Source: Xanthomonas dyei (GTDB lineage Bacteria > Pseudomonadota > Gammaproteobacteria > Xanthomonadales > Xanthomonadaceae). Taken from it: DNA of 64,000 nt. Location of the stretch: NCBI RefSeq assembly GCF_002939865.1, contig NZ_MDEE01000003.1, forward strand, positions 62,001-126,000, given 5' to 3'. The notes under the pieces are model-generated. The model did no database searches, was not told the origin of the DNA, and was given only the letters and a program-made list of their open reading frames with translations. Made by a program: the position numbers and the translations under genes. Positions 59,776-64,000 of this stretch are shown one piece after another (position 1 is the stretch's first letter; every line of letters begins with the position of its first letter).

Positions 59776-60906
59776 ATGAGCACCATCGACTTCACCTCCT
59801 TCCTCAAGCTGATGGCGCATCAGAAGGCGTCGGATCTGTTCATCACCTCCGGCATGCCGCCGGCGATCAAGGTAAACGGCAAGATCAGCCCGATCACGCA
59901 GACGCCGTTGACCGCGCAGCAGAGCCGCGATCTGGTGTTGAACGTGATGACGCCGTCGCAGCGCGAAGAGTTCGAAAAGACCCACGAGTGCAACTTCGCC
60001 ATCGGCGTGTCCGGGGTCGGGCGTTTCCGTGTGAGCTGCTTCTATCAGCGCAATCAGGTGGGCATGGTGCTGCGTCGGATCGAGACGCGCATTCCCACCG
60101 TGGAAGAGCTGAGCCTGCCGCCGGTGATCAAGACGCTGGCGATGACCAAGCGCGGCATCATCATTTTCGTGGGCGCCACCGGTACCGGTAAGTCGACCTC
60201 GCTGGCGGCGATGATCGGTTACCGCAACCAGAATTCCACCGGGCACATCATCACCATCGAAGACCCGATCGAATTCGTGCACAAGCACGAAGGCTGCATC
60301 ATCACCCAGCGCGAAGTCGGCATCGATACCGATAGCTGGGAAAACGCGCTGAAAAACACCCTGCGCCAGGCGCCGGACGTGATCATGATTGGCGAGGTGC
60401 GCACCCGCGAGGGCATGGACCACGCGATCGCCTTCGCCGAAACCGGCCACCTGGTGCTGTGCACGCTGCACGCCAACAATGCCAACCAGGCGATGGACCG
60501 CATCATCAACTTCTTCCCGGAAGACCGCCGCAATCAGCTGCTGATGGATCTGTCGCTGAACCTCAAGGGTGTGGTGGCGCAGCAACTGATTCCGACCCCG
60601 GATGGGCGCAGCCGCCGCGTGGCGATGGAGATCATGCTCGGCACACCGCTGGTGCAGGACTACATCCGCGACGGCGAGATCCACAAGCTCAAGGAGATCA
60701 TGAAGGAGTCCACCAACCTGGGCATGCGCACCTTCGACCAGAGCCTGTTCGAGCTGTATCAGGCCGGCGAAATCAGCTACGAAGACGCGCTGCGCTATGC
60801 CGACTCGCAGAACGAAGTGCGCCTGCGCATCAAGCTCTCGCAGGGCGGCGATGCCAAGACCCTGTCGCAGGGGATGGATGGCGTGGAGATTGCCGAAGTT
60901 CGGTAA
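59776..60906 (+). CDS. pilU: PilT-dependent pilus retraction ATPase PilU
   Basis: PilT paralogue of 376 residues that assists retraction. Walker A is GATGTGKST, Walker B is DVIMIGEVRT, and the His box is TGHLVLCTLHA. The C-terminus is longer than in PilT. The ATG at 59776 is preceded by AAGGGAG. It is followed by a terminator at 60986. Confidence 0.95.
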   Translation: MSTIDFTSFLKLMAHQKASDLFITSGMPPAIKVNGKISPITQTPLTAQQSRDLVLNVMTPSQREEFEKTHECNFAIGVSGVGRFRVSCFYQRNQVGMVLRRIETRIPTVEELSLPPVIKTLAMTKRGIIIFVGATGTGKSTSLAAMIGYRNQNSTGHIITIEDPIEFVHKHEGCIITQREVGIDTDSWENALKNTLRQAPDVIMIGEVRTREGMDHAIAFAETGHLVLCTLHANNANQAMDRIINFFPEDRRNQLLMDLSLNLKGVVAQQLIPTPDGRSRRVAMEIMLGTPLVQDYIRDGEIHKLKEIMKESTNLGMRTFDQSLFELYQAGEISYEDALRYADSQNEVRLRIKLSQGGDAKTLSQGMDGVEIAEVR

Positions 60907-60985
60907 TGCGTCGTCTGTTGCCGCAGCGCTTGCACCGGCTGCGGCCAGCGCCTGGCGCGGTGGTCTGCAGTGCTTGATCAAAACG

Positions 60986-61010
60986 GCGCCCCGCATCGGG
61001 CGCTTTTTTT
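60986..61010 (+). terminator. Rho-independent terminator after pilU
   Basis: GCGCCC pairs with GGGCGC across a six-base loop, followed by seven T. It is 80 bp past the pilU stop. Confidence 0.85.
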
Positions 61011-61099
61011 GTAGACGCGATTCCCCTGTGGTAACGCACGCGTCCCGCACTGGAGAGGCGGTATCGCTGCTGTTTCAGATGTAACCAGGGTGGCCGATA

Positions 61100-61852
61100 G
61101 TGTCTAATATCGCACCTCATTGCACCCCCAAACCCGTGAGCCTTCCCGATTCCGATCTCCGTCCGGAGCAAGAACCGTTGCCCGACGACGGCACCGTGGT
61201 CACCTCCGGGCCGTTGACGCCACCGCCGGATTCGGCGGGAACCACGGCCGACGACCACGCGCATCATCATTCGGTGGCCGAGGACGTGCAGGGCATGGTG
61301 CTCGCCACGCTGGTGGCCTCGCTCGGCCTGGCGATCTTCGCCAAGGGCGGGCTGATGATCGGCGGCATGGCCGGTGTCGCCTTCCTGCTGCACTACGCGT
61401 TGCATTGGAATTTTGGCCTGGTGTTCGTGCTGGTCAACCTGCCGTTCTACTGGTTGAGCGTGCGCCGCATGGGCTGGGAATTCACCCTGAAGACCTTCGC
61501 CGCGGTCGGTGCCTGCGGCGCCTTGACCGACCTGCTGCCGCGCTGGGCCGAATACGCGCACATGCGCACCGCGTTTGCGGCCATTGTCGGCGGCGCGCTG
61601 GCCGGGCTGGGTATCCTGTTCTTCATTCGCCACCGCGGCAGCCTGGGCGGAATCGGCATCCTGGCGGTGTATTTGCAGCGCGAACGCGGCTGGAGCGCAG
61701 GCAAGGTGCAGATGAGCTTCGATGCCATGCTGATGCTGGTCGCCTTCTTCGTGCTGACACCGGACAAGGTGCTGTATTCGGCGCTAGGCGCGCTGATGCT
61801 GAGCCTGGTGCTGATGTTCAACCACCGCCCGCACCGTTACATGGGCGTGTGA
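61100..61852 (+). CDS. YitT-like membrane protein
   Basis: Inner-membrane protein of up to 250 residues. A Pro/Asp/His-rich N-terminal segment (about 1-60) is followed by five or six hydrophobic segments, with GLMIGGMAGVAFLLHYALHWNFG and HRGSLGGIGILAVYLQRERG resembling the YitT/DUF161 family. The start is uncertain: GTG at 61100 or GTG at 61136. Function unknown. Confidence 0.78.
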   Translation: MSNIAPHCTPKPVSLPDSDLRPEQEPLPDDGTVVTSGPLTPPPDSAGTTADDHAHHHSVAEDVQGMVLATLVASLGLAIFAKGGLMIGGMAGVAFLLHYALHWNFGLVFVLVNLPFYWLSVRRMGWEFTLKTFAAVGACGALTDLLPRWAEYAHMRTAFAAIVGGALAGLGILFFIRHRGSLGGIGILAVYLQRERGWSAGKVQMSFDAMLMLVAFFVLTPDKVLYSALGALMLSLVLMFNHRPHRYMGV

Positions 61853-62281
61853 TCTGCCAGGCGACGTCGTCGTTCCCCATGTAGGAGCGCACCTGGGCGC
61901 GATGCAGCTTTACCGATAACCCGTGGTGCCCGGGTTCCACCGGCAATCGGTGTGCAAGTTCAAGCGTTGCATCAGCCTGCGTGCGCCGAAGAGCGCATGC
62001 ACGTCATGCCGTTGTCGACGTAGCACTGCGCACTGCGTGTTTGGGTGCGCATGCGCCCATGCGGGCCAGATCGTCCGGTTCCTCGCCACGTGCCAGGCCT
62101 CGATGCAGGTTGCCTCGCGACCCAGCGCGGCGTCGCTATCACTGCTGGCGTAGCGTTGCGCATCGCCATGCAGGCCTGGAGAGACGAAGTCAGCGCTGAC
62201 ATTGGACGCATCGCCATCGCGTGGCAGCTGGCCTGGACAGCATCAAGCAGCGCTCGCAGTCTCCACGGCCACGTTCGGTGG
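61853..62281. other. Intergenic region between convergent genes
   Basis: A 429-bp gap. No recognisable gene, repeat or terminator; short open frames have no family-like sequence. Confidence 0.4.
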
Positions 62282-63511
62282 CTACTCTGGCTGCGTAGTC
62301 GCGGTTACCACCGCCACGCTGGCTCGCTCGCGTCTTGAACCCAGCGGCAGGGTCGCGACTTGAGTGCCGGGAGCGTCGTACAACCACAGCGCACAACACC
62401 CTTCGGGGGAGGTCAGATAGCTGCTGCGAAAGGCCACAATGCTGGCGCTGTAGCACGCCTGGCCGCGCCGCACACGAAAGTCGGCGACATAGTCGAAGGT
62501 GTAGTGGCCCGCATCGTGCCAGGGCCATTGATCGGCTTCGTCGGGATCGCCGCTGGTCTGCGCCGGGCAGCGTGCAGCAGGGTCCGGTGCACGCTGCGTG
62601 CCGTCCGGTGCGAACGCAAGCTGCTGCAGCTGCGCGTTGACGGCTGCCTGTAGTTGCGGGTGTTGCGCCAGCCAGTGCGATGCCTGTTGTTCTTCGGCGG
62701 TGGCACTGGCTGCTTGGCGCGATGGTGTCGCCAGCGTGTGCCGGTAGCGATAGCGCACCTGCAGTACTTGCGTCTCCACGCGTTCGCCGGGCAAGGACAA
62801 CGGGCGCGATACCGTCACCGTATCCTGAAAATAATCGCCATCGCGGTAGGCCGCGTAGCTTTTGCCATCGATGCGCAGCCAGTACAAGGCCTGATCGCTG
62901 CCGCGGCCGTTGATGCTGAAGCTGCCGGGCGTGCCATCTGCGTCAACTGCAGTGGCGACTGCCGGGCGGAAGCCCTGCGCGCGGTCGTAGCGCAGCACGG
63001 AGATGTCGTTGAAGAGTCCGGTGCCGCCGACATATGCATCGTCTATCAGATCGCGCTGACCGTCTTCGTCCAGGTCGGCCAATGTGTAGTGGTGATTGCC
63101 ATTTTCAGCGATGTCGTTCTCTGCACTGGCACTGGTGCTGCGGTAAGCCTGCACTGCCAGCCACTCCGCATCTGTCACACCCACTGGCTGCACGGCTGGG
63201 GGTGCTTCGGCATCGTCGCTGTCGTCCGGCCTGCCGAGATCGAAGCTGAGCCCGGTGGTGTCGGCATGGCGCTGCAGCACGGTATCGATCGGGATGGGGT
63301 TGCCGATTGGCTCGGCGACGATTTCGCGCCGCAATTGTTCCAGTACCTGCGAGACCGTCGCGGTGGTTGGCGGGGCCGCATGTGCCTGGAAAACCAGCCC
63401 GGCATGGGCGACGAGCACGAGCAGGCAGCCGTTGCGTGTCCTTGCCGACACAGGCGATGGCAGCATGCCGAAAGCGTGTCTGCCTCCGTGCTTGAACATC
63501 CGCGCGCTCAT
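62282..63511 (-). CDS. Exported protein of unknown function with EF-hand-like motif
   Basis: A protein of up to 409 residues. A signal peptide-like segment lies at about 27-45 (ending AHAAPP), so the true start may be the ATG at 63466. After a charged region (DDSDDAEAPP, about 95-105) comes LADLDEDGQRDLIDD, a Ca-binding or FG-GAP-type loop, and a beta-rich body with YWLRIDGKSYAAYRDGDYF. Several Cys occur in the C-terminal half. I do not recognise the family. Its longest start overlaps the tag stop (ATGA). Confidence 0.72.
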   Translation of the reverse strand: MSARMFKHGGRHAFGMLPSPVSARTRNGCLLVLVAHAGLVFQAHAAPPTTATVSQVLEQLRREIVAEPIGNPIPIDTVLQRHADTTGLSFDLGRPDDSDDAEAPPAVQPVGVTDAEWLAVQAYRSTSASAENDIAENGNHHYTLADLDEDGQRDLIDDAYVGGTGLFNDISVLRYDRAQGFRPAVATAVDADGTPGSFSINGRGSDQALYWLRIDGKSYAAYRDGDYFQDTVTVSRPLSLPGERVETQVLQVRYRYRHTLATPSRQAASATAEEQQASHWLAQHPQLQAAVNAQLQQLAFAPDGTQRAPDPAARCPAQTSGDPDEADQWPWHDAGHYTFDYVADFRVRRGQACYSASIVAFRSSYLTSPEGCCALWLYDAPGTQVATLPLGSRRERASVAVVTATTQPE

Positions 63512-64000
63512 GCTGCCTGCATCCAGGCCGGTTTGAGTTTGGCGATGCGTTTGAACGCCGGGCATTGCGCGTGATGTGCGCCGGGCAGGTAGCCCAGACT
63601 CATCAGGAATTCGCCGGTGATTTCGCCGCCGGTGAAGCGGAACGTCTTCTTGAACAGTTTCACCCAGGCCGGCTTGTCGAGCGGATGCTGCGCATCCAGC
63701 CATTGCGCAAAACTGCCATGCGAACGGCGCAAGGTCTGGATGACCTGCGCGTTGTGGATGGCCGCCAGGATTTTCAGACGGTTGCGGATGATGCCGGCGT
63801 CGCTCATCAAGCGCGCAATCTCGGTGTCGCCATAGGCCGCGACGGTATCCACATCGAACCGGTTGTACGCCTGCTGAAAATTGCCGCGTTTGCGCAGGAT
63901 GGTTTCCCAACTCAGGCCGGCCTGATTGATTTCCAGCACCAGGCGTTCGAACAGTTCGCGTTCTTCGCGCTGCGGAAATCCATATTCGTGGTCGTGGTAA
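63508..64000 (-). CDS. tag: DNA-3-methyladenine glycosylase I, 5' end outside window
   Basis: Base-excision repair enzyme removing 3-methyladenine; only the C-terminal ~163 residues are in the window. The first visible residues, YHDHEYGFPQREERELFERLV, match the conserved N-terminal third of Tag. They lead into LEINQAGLSWETILRKR, the signature with the catalytic-pocket Glu and Trp. The C-terminal zinc ligands can be placed (His/Cys in GAHHAQCPAF). The frame continues past base 64000. Confidence 0.9.
   Translation of the reverse strand, partial: YHDHEYGFPQREERELFERLVLEINQAGLSWETILRKRGNFQQAYNRFDVDTVAAYGDTEIARLMSDAGIIRNRLKILAAIHNAQVIQTLRRSHGSFAQWLDAQHPLDKPAWVKLFKKTFRFTGGEITGEFLMSLGYLPGAHHAQCPAFKRIAKLKPAWMQAA

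Noticed and set aside
62282-63910. A 542-residue protein joining the exported protein to upstream sequence
   Set aside because: The upstream part lies in a different frame over tag, which clearly encodes a glycosylase. The exported protein starts at 63511 or later.

Overview
The window looks like chromosomal DNA from a Xanthomonas species (gammaproteobacteria, Xanthomonadaceae). The GC content is high. Gene order is typical of that group: kdsD-kdsC-lptCAB-rpoN-hpf-ptsN-hprK-rapZ-ptsH-ptsI-mgtE, sufBCDS behind an Rrf2 regulator, and pilT-pilU divergent from yggS-proC. Several families of short dispersed repeats also resemble those seen in Xanthomonas intergenic DNA. No rRNA, tRNA, CRISPR array, prophage or intact insertion sequence was found. 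It reads as core genome, and most of the unusual material is intergenic repeats plus one iron/flavin cluster.

Layout. 0-6.1 kb (+): an amino-acid permease, an M19 dipeptidase and a cyanide-insensitive-type cytochrome bd oxidase (cydAB). 6.2-19.5 kb (-): a lipoprotein esterase, MgtE, then PTS phosphotransferase genes (ptsI, ptsH, a mannose-type EIIA), rapZ, hprK, ptsN, hpf, rpoN, and the LPS genes lptB, lptA, lptC, kdsC and kdsD. 19.5-21.5 kb (+): a BolA/IbaG protein, murA and a small EF-hand membrane protein. 21.5-22.3 kb: four palindromic repeat units. 22.3-26.7 kb (-): purM, two membrane proteins, purN and two DUF3108 proteins. 26.9-29.8 kb (+): a DUF2066 protein, an AI-2E family transporter and hda, followed by three more repeat units. 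30.5-34.4 kb (-): the peptidoglycan-recycling pair murU-amgK, a GlsB-type membrane protein and an M20 peptidase. 34.6-35.8 kb (+): a ComEA-like helix-hairpin-helix protein and a HutD family protein.

36.3-45.1 kb (-) is the most distinctive block. It holds a catecholate-type TonB-dependent receptor, a PiuC-like dioxygenase, a Sel1-repeat protein, a PepSY membrane protein, DUF2271, DUF4198, ApbE flavin transferase and a membrane-anchored flavodoxin/FNR reductase. A Fur-box-like sequence lies upstream. I read it as an iron-regulated uptake system with a trans-membrane flavin/heme reduction chain. 45.4-51.9 kb (-) is the SUF iron-sulfur operon with an acetyltransferase and a Rieske protein at its end, interrupted between sufB and sufC by a large inverted-repeat element. 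52.1-53.2 kb (+): a eukaryote-like SET-domain protein and a DJ-1/PfpI protein. 53.3-56.2 kb (-): a DUF1439 protein, a lipoprotein, DUF3861, an M23 peptidase and an HU protein with a histone-H1-like tail. 56.7-60.9 kb: proC-yggS (-) and pilT-pilU (+). The window ends with a YitT-like membrane protein, an unrecognised exported protein and the 3' part of tag.

Functional assignments come from motifs read in the translations. No database search was possible, so family names are recognition calls and start sites are judged from ribosome-binding sites, signal peptides and gene overlaps.
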